Shown here: positions 1 through 8,675 of the stretch, piece by piece
How the letters are laid out: every line of letters starts with the position of its first letter
Position numbering within the stretch: position 1 is the stretch's first letter
Source of the DNA: Pseudomonas sp. PDM18
GTDB lineage: Bacteria; Pseudomonadota; Gammaproteobacteria; Pseudomonadales; Pseudomonadaceae
Length of the DNA stretch: 64,000 bases
Assembly (NCBI RefSeq): GCF_014852585.1
Contig: NZ_JACVBX010000006.1
Location: 186,001-250,000 of the forward strand
Direction of reading: 5' to 3'
The notes under the pieces: model-generated
Seen by the model: the letters and a program-made list of their open reading frames with translations, nothing else
The model's database searches: none
What the model was told of the DNA's origin: nothing
Program-made: the position numbers and the translations under genes

Positions 1-1573
1 GCTGGCTCTTGCCGCTGTACTCGGTGCTGAGCTTGATGTGTTCCTTGCCGCGCGAGTCGTCCATGCGCAGCTTGTTATTGTCGGGCGTGCGCAAGACGTT
101 GCGCTTGTAGTTCTTCAGCGTGACGTGGTCGGGGTGCTGGCTGTCGTGGATCGCGTGGGCGATATAGGGCCGGTCGGGGTCGCCGTTTTCGAAGGCGATG
201 CGCACTTCGGTACCCTGGATCAATGGGAAGTGGAGCCCGTAGGTGTCGCCACTGTAGGGGCGCGCCAGGCGTAACCAAAGACTTTCGCGCCCGGCGGGCC
301 AGGTATCACGGTCGAACAGGAAGTGGCACTTGTAGCGGCCTTCCATGTCGATGTGGCCGTACAGGTCGTTCGGTTCCGGGCTGGTGACGCGGGCCGGGAT
401 GGTGCCGGCGATCACCGGTTTGGCCGGTACGTCCGGACGGAAGCAGATGTGCTCGGCGTAGGGGATGGTTTCGAACTGCGCCTCAAAGCTGCGGTCGCGG
501 GCGGCGCTGCTGTGCAGGCGCACGATAACTGCGCCGGAGGCGAAGGCTTTGGGCGCGCCGTCGAGCTTCAGTACCTGGCCGGGGGTGATGGCCGGGGTAC
601 TGGTGACGCCGGTCAGGCGGATGCGCTGGTTGAGATAGCGCTCGTGAGCAAGGCGCGCGTAGAAGTAGCCGCTCTCGCTTTCCAGGTCTTCGTCCTGGGC
701 ATAGGCATCGCCGAGCGTCTGATGCGGCTCGCCATAGTGGTAAGCCTCGCCATAGGTGGTTTTCGGCGAGTTGAGCTGATCGATGCTGGCGTCCAGTTGC
801 GCGCCAGCATCGCGATAGTAGTAGGCGCGGTTGCTGACCTGCTGCTGCACGACTGCATGGCTGACCTGGAGGTTCCAGACGGCATCCTGCCCGGCGGACT
901 CCAACGATGACAGCGGGCGTAAGGGCAGCGGCGGCGCGGGGAGGTAATGCCGCTGGTCGTCCGAGAATTCGCATACATCGATTTTCAGCCGTGCATCCAT
1001 GCTGAAGCGGTACCAGATGCCAACCTCGGAGGTGAGGCGCTGGATGAACGCCAGGTCGTCCTCGCCATACTGTATCGTCTGTTCGCGCTGCGGGTATTCG
1101 CGGGTCAGGTCGAAGAGGAAGTCCTGCCCTTCGAAGTCGTTGCGGCGTAGCACCTGCTCGACGATCTCCGGCACGCTCTGGTTCTGGTAAAGGCGGTACT
1201 GGCGGGCACGGTCCAGCAGTTTCAGGCGTGGCTCCAGCGTCACCTCGTAGTGGGCTTCGTCACGCGACCCGGAGAGCCGTTTGAACGAGGTGATGCTGCC
1301 ATGCAAGGTACGCAGCGGTGCGGCAATCGGCGGCGTATAGCCGGGAATACCCAATTGCTCGGGCGGCGCGCGCAAGCTAAAGCTGGCGTCCTTGAGCAGG
1401 AAGGTGTCGGCGTCGAGGTCGAGATCGGTGCTGGTGAATTCGATGCGGTAGGCGAAGGTCTGGCTCAGCCCTTCGCTGCCGCTGAACGCCAGCACATCGA
1501 GTGGTGCAGCAACGCCCTGGACTCCGAGGCTGTGCCGAGAATGATCGAAGAACGTCCGCAATTCATTAAGCAT
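1..1573 (-). CDS. vgrG: T6SS spike protein VgrG (TssI), 3' end outside the window
   Basis: Trimeric spike that caps the Hcp tube and carries effectors out of the cell. The visible part is the N-terminal gp27-like region and the start of the gp5-like OB fold; the C-terminal needle and any effector extension lie beyond position 1. Recognisable VgrG stretches are the opening LNELRTFFDHSRH, the YGEDDLAFIQRLTSEVGIWY block and the GLHFPLIQGTEVRIAFENGD block. The start at 1573 has an AGGAG ribosome site, and the gene overlaps the end of clpV by 8 bases, so the two are probably translationally coupled. It is the last visible gene of the cluster. Family assignment is firm; the effector type cannot be judged from this part. 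Confidence 0.93.
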   Translation of the reverse strand, partial: MLNELRTFFDHSRHSLGVQGVAAPLDVLAFSGSEGLSQTFAYRIEFTSTDLDLDADTFLLKDASFSLRAPPEQLGIPGYTPPIAAPLRTLHGSITSFKRLSGSRDEAHYEVTLEPRLKLLDRARQYRLYQNQSVPEIVEQVLRRNDFEGQDFLFDLTREYPQREQTIQYGEDDLAFIQRLTSEVGIWYRFSMDARLKIDVCEFSDDQRHYLPAPPLPLRPLSSLESAGQDAVWNLQVSHAVVQQQVSNRAYYYRDAGAQLDASIDQLNSPKTTYGEAYHYGEPHQTLGDAYAQDEDLESESGYFYARLAHERYLNQRIRLTGVTSTPAITPGQVLKLDGAPKAFASGAVIVRLHSSAARDRSFEAQFETIPYAEHICFRPDVPAKPVIAGTIPARVTSPEPNDLYGHIDMEGRYKCHFLFDRDTWPAGRESLWLRLARPYSGDTYGLHFPLIQGTEVRIAFENGDPDRPYIAHAIHDSQHPDHVTLKNYKRNVLRTPDNNKLRMDDSRGKEHIKLSTEYSGKSQ

Positions 1574-4217
1574 GGTTCAACTCCTCCTGGTGAGTCCCAT
1601 TGCTGTCGCCGAATGTCAGAACGGCGCCCTCTTCTTCGCTGTAGCCAAGGCTCACCCAGCGGCTGGCCTGGTGTGCGGCCTGACGCTGCAGCAGTTGCTG
1701 GCTGAGGACGGGAAGGATCTGCTGGTTGAGCAGGCTGTCGATGTTGCGCGCGCCGCTGTCGGGCAGCAGGCATGCAGCCACCAAGGCGTCTTCCAGCTCT
1801 GCCTCGGCACGGCATTTCAGGCCGTAGTGACGTTGCAGTCGGCGTGCGACCTGGGCGAGCTTGATGGCGACGATTCGCTTGAGCGCGCTGGCATCCAGCG
1901 GGCGGTAGATCAGTGTCTGGAAGCGTGCCAGCAGCGCTGGCTGGAAGTGGTCGCGCAGGGCTGGCCTCAACAGCTCCTGCAAGACGCTATCGGGTGCGTC
2001 GGGCTGTTCGTCGACCAGTGTTTGCAGGCAGTCACTGCCGAGGTTGGAGGTCATCAGGATGACGGTGTTGCGGAAGTCGATCTCGCGCCCTTCCCCATCA
2101 CGCATGAAGCCGCGGTCGAAGACCTGGTAGAACAGGTTGAGTACGTCGCGGTGGGCCTTCTCCACTTCGTCGAGCAGTACCACGCTGTACGGACGCTGGC
2201 GCACGGCTTCGGTGAGCACGCCGCCCTGGCCGTAACCGACGTACCCCGGAGGCGAGCCCTTGAGCTGGCTGACGGTGTGGGCTTCCTGGTACTCGGAAAG
2301 GTTGAGGGTGATCAGCGATTTCTCGCCGGCGAACAGGCAGTCGGCGAGTGCCAGCGCGGTTTCGGTCTTGCCCACTCCACTGGTGCCCACCAGCAGGAAA
2401 ACTCCCAGTGGGGCGTTCTCGCTGGTCAGGCCGGTCTTGGCGGCACGCAGGCGCTGGGCCAGTGCCGCCAGCGCGGTGTCCTGCCCTATCACCCGCTCGC
2501 CCAGGCGGTTTTCCAGGTCGAGCAACCCGGCCTGTTCGTCCTTGAGCAAGCTGCCTAGGGGGACACCGGTCCAGTCGGCGATGACCTCGGCGACGCTGCG
2601 GGCTTCAACGTCCAATGTCAGTAATGGATGGTCCTGTTGGGCGTCGGCCAGTTGAGCCTTGAGCGATTCGATATGGGCATGGTTGGGCGACTCGGCCTGG
2701 CGCGCCTGCAGCAGTTGCCGGGTCAGCTCGCACTCGCGCCGGTACTGCCGTTCGAGACGACTCTGGCGCTGTGAGAGATCGGCTTCGCTGATCGCTATTG
2801 CTTCCAGGCGCTCGCCGGCGCAGGTGCCGGCCAATTGCGCATCCTGCCGCAGTGCCTGGCGCTCCAGCTCCAGGGCAGCACGCTCAGCCTTGACCTGCAC
2901 CAGAACCTGGGGCTCGCAGTCCAATCCCATGCGCACGCGGGCGCTGGCGGTATCGAGCAGGTCGACGGCCTTGTCGGGCAGTTGCCGTCCGGTGAGGAAT
3001 CGCCGCGACAGGGTGACGGCAGCCTGCACCGCTTCATCCTGGATATGCACGCCGTGGTAACTGGCGTAGCGGGACTTCAGGCCGCGCAGCATCAGGCAGG
3101 CGCCGGCATCGTCGGGCTCGTCCACCTTGACCATCTGGAAGCGGCGCTCCAGGGCTGCGTCACGCTCGAAGTACTGCTTGTACTCGGACCAGGTGCTGGC
3201 GGCGACGGTACGCAACTCGCCACGGGCCAGGGCCGGCTTGAGCAGGTTGGCCGCATCGGCGCCGCCGGCCTGGTTGCCGGCGCCGATCAGGGTGTGGGCC
3301 TCGTCGATGAACAGCAGGATCGGCGTGGGCGATTGCTGGACGGCGTCGATGACGTTCTTCAGGCGCTGCTCGAACTCGCCTTTCACGCCAGCGCCGGCCT
3401 GCAGCAGGCCGAGGTCGAGCGTGCGTACGCTCACCGGTTTGAGGCTGTCCGGCACGTTGCCTTCAGCGATACGCAAGGCCAGGCCCTCGACCAGCGCGGT
3501 CTTGCCCACACCGGGCTCACCCACCAGTATCGGGTTGTTCTTGCGCCGGCGACCGAGGATATCGATCACCTGGCGAATTTCATTGTCCCGACCGTAGACG
3601 GGGTCGATACGTCCTTCCCGCGCCTTGGCGGTGACGTCCTGGGTGAACTTGTCGAGGATAGCGAGCAGTGCGTCCTGCTTGTCTTTCGGCGCCGCCAGTT
3701 CCGTACGCGGGATTTCGGCCAGGGCCGCCTCGCGCTGTTGCTGCGGCCGCTCTTCCGACTGCTCGTCCAGCCAGGGCAACAGGCGCTCCAGCTGCACTTC
3801 GCTGAGGCTCAACAGCGGCCACGCCGCTTCGCATTCCAGCAATGCCGGCGTTTCGAGCAACGCTGCCAGCAAGTGGATCGAACGCAGGCTCTGGTTGTCC
3901 TCATTCAGTGAGGCGCGCAGCCACGCGTTCTTGATCAACTGCTGCAGCTTGTCAGCCAGCTGCGGCTTGCCGCGCACCTGCCGCGGTAGGCTGTCGAGAT
4001 GGTCCAGCAAACCTTGCCAGATGCCGTCCAGGTCCCACTCATAGCGTCGCGCGATCAGCGTCAGATCGCCCTCGCCCTGCTCCAGCAACTTGAGTAGCCA
4101 GTGCTCGACACTGATGCCTGGGTGGGCACGCGTCTGGCAGAGCGTAGCGGCGACGCTCAGTGCCTGGGCGCAATAGGGGTTGAGGCGGCGAAGCAGGTGG
4201 GTGGACTGCTGTCCCAT
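1566..4217 (-). CDS. clpV: T6SS sheath-recycling AAA+ ATPase ClpV (TssH)
   Basis: Cytoplasmic hexameric unfoldase that takes apart the contracted TssB/TssC sheath so that it can be reused. The 883-residue product has an N-terminal Clp repeat domain (about 1-150), a first ATPase domain with Walker A GEPGVGKT at 233-240 and Walker B LLFIDEAH, a middle coiled region rich in Glu/Arg/Gln (about 440-540), and a second ATPase domain with GTSGVGKT and VVLLDEVEKAH. I chose ATG 4217, preceded by AAGGAAC; the reading frame runs further upstream but without Clp-like sequence. It lies 149 bases after hcp and overlaps vgrG. Length and motifs are those of T6SS ClpV rather than the housekeeping chaperone ClpB. 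Confidence 0.95.
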   Translation of the reverse strand: MGQQSTHLLRRLNPYCAQALSVAATLCQTRAHPGISVEHWLLKLLEQGEGDLTLIARRYEWDLDGIWQGLLDHLDSLPRQVRGKPQLADKLQQLIKNAWLRASLNEDNQSLRSIHLLAALLETPALLECEAAWPLLSLSEVQLERLLPWLDEQSEERPQQQREAALAEIPRTELAAPKDKQDALLAILDKFTQDVTAKAREGRIDPVYGRDNEIRQVIDILGRRRKNNPILVGEPGVGKTALVEGLALRIAEGNVPDSLKPVSVRTLDLGLLQAGAGVKGEFEQRLKNVIDAVQQSPTPILLFIDEAHTLIGAGNQAGGADAANLLKPALARGELRTVAASTWSEYKQYFERDAALERRFQMVKVDEPDDAGACLMLRGLKSRYASYHGVHIQDEAVQAAVTLSRRFLTGRQLPDKAVDLLDTASARVRMGLDCEPQVLVQVKAERAALELERQALRQDAQLAGTCAGERLEAIAISEADLSQRQSRLERQYRRECELTRQLLQARQAESPNHAHIESLKAQLADAQQDHPLLTLDVEARSVAEVIADWTGVPLGSLLKDEQAGLLDLENRLGERVIGQDTALAALAQRLRAAKTGLTSENAPLGVFLLVGTSGVGKTETALALADCLFAGEKSLITLNLSEYQEAHTVSQLKGSPPGYVGYGQGGVLTEAVRQRPYSVVLLDEVEKAHRDVLNLFYQVFDRGFMRDGEGREIDFRNTVILMTSNLGSDCLQTLVDEQPDAPDSVLQELLRPALRDHFQPALLARFQTLIYRPLDASALKRIVAIKLAQVARRLQRHYGLKCRAEAELEDALVAACLLPDSGARNIDSLLNQQILPVLSQQLLQRQAAHQASRWVSLGYSEEEGAVLTFGDSNGTHQEELNHA

Positions 4218-4330
4218 GATGCGTTCCTTGCTCGTGGCGGTGGAGCTGCCGATCGGCAGCGGTGACGAATCACCCGTGATATCTCGGGGAAGTAGCTGGC
4301 CACCGGACACCCGGCGGCCAACCCGATCAC

Positions 4331-4354
4331 GGCAGTCGAGCAATGCCGACTGCC
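4331..4354 (-). promoter_or_regulatory. Stem-loop between hcp and clpV
   Basis: GGCAGTCG and CGACTGCC form a perfect 8-bp stem with an 8-base loop, starting 13 bases after the hcp stop codon. There is no U-tract, so it is not a classical terminator. Its position suggests an mRNA-stabilising or attenuating element that would favour Hcp, the most abundant tube protein, over ClpV. The structure is seen; the role is inferred. Confidence 0.45.
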
Positions 4355-4366
4355 GGGCGAACGGCG

Positions 4367-4858
4367 TCAAGCGGTCTGACGTTCGTTCCAGGCGTCGGCA
4401 TGGATGATGTTGCCGTCCTTGTAGGTCCAGGTGATTTTCTCGTAGCGCAGTTCCACCTCTTCGAGGTGGTTGTGCTTCTCCTTGGAGGGGTCCTTGATGT
4501 CGTGCATCTTGGGCGCCACTTTCACGACCTTGACGTTCTCCAGCAGGGTGTTGAAGTACTCGACCTCCTGGCCGGCGTCGTCGATGCGATACCACTTGAA
4601 CTCAGCGCTCTTGAGGGTCTGGCCGGAGCTCACCGCCTTGTAGAAGTACGGGCTGGACGCATCGATTTCCTTGGTGAACTTGAACGGCGTGTGGATGCGG
4701 GTGCCAGTCAGCTTGCCGGTGTTGTTGTCGGTGGGGATGTACAGGCTGTGATCCTGGGCCACGACTTCGACACTGCCTTCACGGCTCTGGACGTTGACCG
4801 AACCCTTGATGTCCGCGCCGCCGTCGTCTTTCAGCCACAGGTAAACGGGAATTGCCAT
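4367..4858 (-). CDS. hcp: T6SS tube protein Hcp (TssD)
   Basis: Hcp forms the hexameric rings of the secreted inner tube, and is both a structural part and an effector chaperone. The 163-residue length is typical. The sequence has the hallmarks of the MAIPVYLWLKDDGGADIKG class: TGTRIHTPFKFTKEIDASSP, the ELRYEKITWTYKDGNIIHAD block and the C-terminal WNER. It starts 12 bases after the tagL stop codon with GGAAGTTCC-like purines upstream (AGAAGGAAC), so it is in the same operon. It belongs to a different sequence class from the P. aeruginosa H1 Hcp1, judged from memory of that protein. Confidence 0.95.
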   Translation of the reverse strand: MAIPVYLWLKDDGGADIKGSVNVQSREGSVEVVAQDHSLYIPTDNNTGKLTGTRIHTPFKFTKEIDASSPYFYKAVSSGQTLKSAEFKWYRIDDAGQEVEYFNTLLENVKVVKVAPKMHDIKDPSKEKHNHLEEVELRYEKITWTYKDGNIIHADAWNERQTA

Positions 4859-4870
4859 GGGAAGTTCCTT

Positions 4871-6625
4871 CTATTGGGTAGAAAGCGTCGCCTGGTAATG
4901 AGGCGACTGGGGTTGTCCTTCCAGCGCCCTGACGGGAAGCACGCAGGCCCCCGTTTCCGGCACCAGACGGATATCGACCCGGCGGTTGGCCGCTCGGCCC
5001 GCCGGTGTGTCATTGCTGGCGATGGGTTGCGAGGCGCCATGGCCTTGCACTGCGAAACAGCTGTCGGGCAGATCGCCCATCTTCTGCATCCAGTCGCGAA
5101 CCGCACCTGCGCGATTCCGTGACAGAGCCAGATTGCGCGCGTCGTCGCCGGTGGAGTCGGTGTGCCCGGCGATGACGATCAGCCAGCCCGGCTGCGCCTT
5201 GATGCCGACCAACGCGTTGACCAGCACCTTGGTCGAGCCCGGTTTGAGCTCGGCACTGCCGCTGCCGAACAGCGAGAGGCTGTCCAGCCGGACGGGGTCG
5301 GGAATCTTCATCGCGGGCTGGGCGCTGGCGATCGGTGGGCGATAGGCAGCGATGGCGGCCAGTAATGGCGGGCGAATCCGCTCCGCCGTATACAGGCCAA
5401 GTCCGAGAGACAGGGGTTCGCCTTCGCGGTAGTAGCGATCCAACCTGACGGCGTCCTTCCGAAGGACAGCTATCGCCTGCTCCCTGAGGCCATGCTCGGG
5501 CTGGCCCGGCGTGGAGGGTTCGGGGATCGCCTGGTAGCGGCGCAGGTCATCGCCCACCTGGCGGAGCAGCAGCACGTTCTGCCACGCGGAACTGCACAGC
5601 GCGACGAACCCCGCGAGAACGAACAACCACAGTGCACGCAGCAGAGCCCGCCGGATGGGCGTGAGCCCGGGTTGGCGAGGCAGTAATGTCAGGAAGGGAT
5701 CGGGAAATGGCAGGGTTGCCTGGCTGCCGGTTTCCACGACCGTAAAAGGCTCCAGTGCGGTCCGCTCCTGCAGCCAGGTCGACCAGAGATTGCCGGGGTG
5801 CATCACCGACGCGCCGGGAACCAGCGCCATAGTACAAGCAACAGGGGGACACAGCGCCGCCCTCGCCTCTCGGGACGACAAGTGCGGCAGTACCGCAATC
5901 GCCAGCCAGCTCGCCAGGCTTTCGGCCTCGACGCATAGGCGCATGCGCTGCGCGCGCGAAGGGATGTCCGTGCAGCTCAGTTGCCAGTGATCCAGCGGAA
6001 CGCTCGCTGAACCATCGAGAACCGCCAGCCCTTCGTGGCCCACCTCGCTGGTGAACCACGAGCGCTCGCTGCGCGCTGCATGCAGATAGCTTCCCAGCAG
6101 TACCGGCAGCACCACGCCACTGCGGCGAACGCGAGTGACCTGAAGACGGAACGACTGAATGCTCCCCGCCAGCCGGGCCTGATCCGGTCGCTCAGCGGGA
6201 TTGACTATGTAGAAGGCGCTGATCTGCCCTGCCCAGTGCGGACGACTCGCCAACAGATAGTCGACGACTGATGTCAGGCGTTCGAGGCTCGGCACCCGCA
6301 CATAGCAGCCCTGCTCCGTCACGCGCACGACCAGCTGCTCGGCCGGTGCATCACCGAACAAGGCGAGCAACCCATCGCCACAGACAACGACGACTGGCTG
6401 GCGATACTCAGTGGAAGGCAAGGCACAACCCTGGGCCAGAACCATCGTCTGACGCTGGCGTGAAGCAATGCGACCGGCGAACAACCAGCCGAGGGCTGCC
6501 AGCAGAATGACCAGCGATGCCGACATGCCGCGCTGCAAGGGAGACAAAGGAAGTATCGCCAGGATCAGGACCAGTCCCAGCCCCCCGGCCCAAGGCCACA
6601 GGGCGCGCGTCCAATTGAGCTGCAT
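4871..6625 (-). CDS. tagL: T6SS peptidoglycan-anchoring protein TagL (OmpA-domain membrane protein)
   Basis: Inner-membrane protein that anchors the T6SS membrane complex to the cell wall. The 584-residue product has two hydrophobic segments near the N-terminus (about 10-28 and 35-52), a long cytoplasmic part, a third segment near residue 340, and a C-terminal OmpA/Pal domain with the binding signature GHTDSTGDDARNLALSRNRA. Three membrane segments plus a periplasmic OmpA domain match TagL of the enteroaggregative E. coli Sci-1 system, which also sits between tssL and hcp (from memory). ATG 6625 has AAGGA at good spacing; ATG 6631 is the alternative. The tssL stop codon is 8 bases upstream. 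Confidence 0.85.
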   Translation of the reverse strand: MQLNWTRALWPWAGGLGLVLILAILPLSPLQRGMSASLVILLAALGWLFAGRIASRQRQTMVLAQGCALPSTEYRQPVVVVCGDGLLALFGDAPAEQLVVRVTEQGCYVRVPSLERLTSVVDYLLASRPHWAGQISAFYIVNPAERPDQARLAGSIQSFRLQVTRVRRSGVVLPVLLGSYLHAARSERSWFTSEVGHEGLAVLDGSASVPLDHWQLSCTDIPSRAQRMRLCVEAESLASWLAIAVLPHLSSREARAALCPPVACTMALVPGASVMHPGNLWSTWLQERTALEPFTVVETGSQATLPFPDPFLTLLPRQPGLTPIRRALLRALWLFVLAGFVALCSSAWQNVLLLRQVGDDLRRYQAIPEPSTPGQPEHGLREQAIAVLRKDAVRLDRYYREGEPLSLGLGLYTAERIRPPLLAAIAAYRPPIASAQPAMKIPDPVRLDSLSLFGSGSAELKPGSTKVLVNALVGIKAQPGWLIVIAGHTDSTGDDARNLALSRNRAGAVRDWMQKMGDLPDSCFAVQGHGASQPIASNDTPAGRAANRRVDIRLVPETGACVLPVRALEGQPQSPHYQATLSTQ

Positions 6626-6633
6626 GGGCATCC

Positions 6634-7305
6634 TTACACCTGGCCGGGCAGCAAGGTGGCGACGGTATCGACCAGCAGGCGCTGCAGTACCAGCCACAAG
6701 CCCACCAGCAGGGCAACCGCCACCGTCAGGTGGATCCAGGGCTCGCCCAGCCAGCGAAGCCAGCCACCTCCGCTCGCGCGGATCAATAGCGGTACCTTTC
6801 CAGCCGCACCAAAGGGCTTCACCTGCTCATTCAGCGCGTTCAGGAGGCGCTCGCGTTCGGCGTGATCCTGCTGCGCGTAGCGCCCCAGGAAGCCCAGCAT
6901 CAGCACACGCTGGTAGCAGGTCAGAACACGCAGGTCCGGGGCGGGTTCAGCGAGGGCTTCACGCATGTCTTCGTAGAGCTGCTCGCCGGCCTGGTGGCGG
7001 TTGAAGAAGTGTGCCTGCAGGGGCTTGGCAGTCCAGACCGAACGCGTCTCGTCGCTGGCCTTGCGCAACACCATCTCGTCGAGCAGCGCGCATTGCGCAT
7101 AGCAGATCTGGTTGATCGCGCGCTGGCTCATCCCGGCTTCGATGAGGCTGTTGCGGCAGCTTTCGATCTGCGCTGCGCAGTGCTTCCACAAGGCTTCGCC
7201 GCCTTTCGCCGCAGCGCCCTGCTGCAGTTCGACGACCAGCAGATAGCTGTCCTGCAGGAGCGCATCGATATCAACGCTGCTGGATTTCCCGAGCATCTTC
7301 GTCAT
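6634..7305 (-). CDS. tssL: T6SS membrane-complex protein TssL (DotU/IcmH family)
   Basis: TssL with TssM and TssJ forms the envelope-spanning complex; its cytoplasmic hook contacts the baseplate. The 223-residue product has a DotU-type helical cytoplasmic domain (NQICYAQCALLDEMVL and the ARRTRSVW-like ETRSVWTAKPLQAHFF region) and one C-terminal membrane helix at about 190-212, followed by a short periplasmic tail. It has no fused OmpA domain; that function is supplied by the next gene, tagL. The start overlaps the tssK stop codon as ATGA, which indicates translational coupling. Confidence 0.94.
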   Translation of the reverse strand: MTKMLGKSSSVDIDALLQDSYLLVVELQQGAAAKGGEALWKHCAAQIESCRNSLIEAGMSQRAINQICYAQCALLDEMVLRKASDETRSVWTAKPLQAHFFNRHQAGEQLYEDMREALAEPAPDLRVLTCYQRVLMLGFLGRYAQQDHAERERLLNALNEQVKPFGAAGKVPLLIRASGGGWLRWLGEPWIHLTVAVALLVGLWLVLQRLLVDTVATLLPGQV

Positions 7306-8654
7306 GAGCGCAGCACCGCGAACAGATCAAGCTGGACGTCCCCGAGCGTGCCGGGGACATAGAGTGCGCAGGTGCCCGAGGACAACATGGCGCGGCCCAT
7401 CGGATGGTTCAGGTCGAGGGCGAAGTACTGGTTGCCCAGGCGAACCGGTATGGCGGCGGGGACGTGGCTCAGCGGTAGCAGCGGAACGCCGTCGAGCGCC
7501 ACGTTGACGAGGTGATCGACTTCATCCGGGCTCCCCACTTTGCACAGCCTGGGGAACTGGCTCTGGATTTGCGCCGTCGGCACGCTGGAACGCACCGACA
7601 GGTAGAAGTCCGCGCCGTCGGCTTCACGCAGACGCCCGTCGTGCAATGCCACTTGCCAGCGGTTCGCGGTGGGCCTCTCGAGGTCGAGTGCGATGACCCG
7701 CGACGGCAGGCTGGCTTCCAATAGCGTGGAAATCAGCCGGAAGAGCGGCGGGAATACCGCCTCCAGCTGCTCATGCCGGTAGGCTGGAATGGCGCTGATG
7801 TCATGCTCCAGCGAGAAGGTCAGCAGGCTGCCCGCGAGCTTGATCAGTTCCAGGTAGACCAGTTCCGGATGCCGCCCCGGATGCGCAAGGAGATCTGCCA
7901 GAACCGGCTGGTAGCTGTTCAATGCGTTGAGCAGCCAGAACAGCGAGACATCCGCCACGGCAAAGTCGGCCATGCGCTGATTGCTCTCGCGGCGCATGCC
8001 CATCAGGCGGCTGCGCTTGGCGGCCAGCTGGGTCATCAGGTTGTCCAGTTGCTCCAGCAAAGGCGGATGCGCGTCGAAACTGAGCAGAGGCGGAACGAAC
8101 GACGGGTCCAGTGTCCAGACCCCTTGCCCGTCGCGCTGTACCCGAGCCACCGGGCAGGTCAGGTAATCGGCGTTTTCGTCGCTGCCCAGGCGTAACGACA
8201 GGATGTGCTCCAGCGCGGCCATGGACTCTGAGTCGTCGCCGTAGAGATCCTGCACGCGCCGCCAGTCCTGGCGATAGCGAATCGGTTGGGCTGGCTTGCC
8301 CTCGCTGATCTGGCAATTACCGCCATTGGCATGCTCCAGTGGCAACGCCAGCAGCAAGGTGGCTGACATTTCCTGCTCGGGGAGACGGTCAAGATCCAGC
8401 GCGGGCGGCAGGCGGTCGGCCATGTCGCTGTCGATCAGGGCTCCGTCCGGGAGCCGCACCCGCAGCCGGGCAGCCTTGAGCTTGCCCAGCCGCAGTGCGT
8501 CATGGTCGAACACTACAGCCTGCACCCCCCAGGGGTGGACCCACGACATGCGCGCCACGCATTCGTTGGTCCAGGCCTCCCAGCGTGCCTGTTGCTGGAA
8601 TTGCTGCGGGGACAACAAAGCCCCCGCGGCCCATAAGGGGCGGTCGATCTTCAT
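7302..8654 (-). CDS. tssK: T6SS baseplate protein TssK
   Basis: TssK is the trimeric adaptor that joins the baseplate wedges to the TssJLM membrane complex. The 450-residue length and the N-terminal sequence MKIDRPLWAAGALLSPQQFQQQARWE (given here only as its family hallmark of W..G..L.PQ.FQQQ) are typical, as is the conserved C-terminal receptor-like domain with RLGNQYFALDLNHP. It begins 21 bases after tssC and its stop codon overlaps the tssL start. Family assignment is firm. Confidence 0.94.
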   Translation of the reverse strand: MKIDRPLWAAGALLSPQQFQQQARWEAWTNECVARMSWVHPWGVQAVVFDHDALRLGKLKAARLRVRLPDGALIDSDMADRLPPALDLDRLPEQEMSATLLLALPLEHANGGNCQISEGKPAQPIRYRQDWRRVQDLYGDDSESMAALEHILSLRLGSDENADYLTCPVARVQRDGQGVWTLDPSFVPPLLSFDAHPPLLEQLDNLMTQLAAKRSRLMGMRRESNQRMADFAVADVSLFWLLNALNSYQPVLADLLAHPGRHPELVYLELIKLAGSLLTFSLEHDISAIPAYRHEQLEAVFPPLFRLISTLLEASLPSRVIALDLERPTANRWQVALHDGRLREADGADFYLSVRSSVPTAQIQSQFPRLCKVGSPDEVDHLVNVALDGVPLLPLSHVPAAIPVRLGNQYFALDLNHPMGRAMLSSGTCALYVPGTLGDVQLDLFAVLRS

Positions 8655-8675
8655 GAATGCCTTCCGTAACGACGC

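Noticed and set aside
3580-3911. Plus-strand frames opposite clpV
   Set aside because: Shadow frames of a firmly identified AAA+ ATPase gene.
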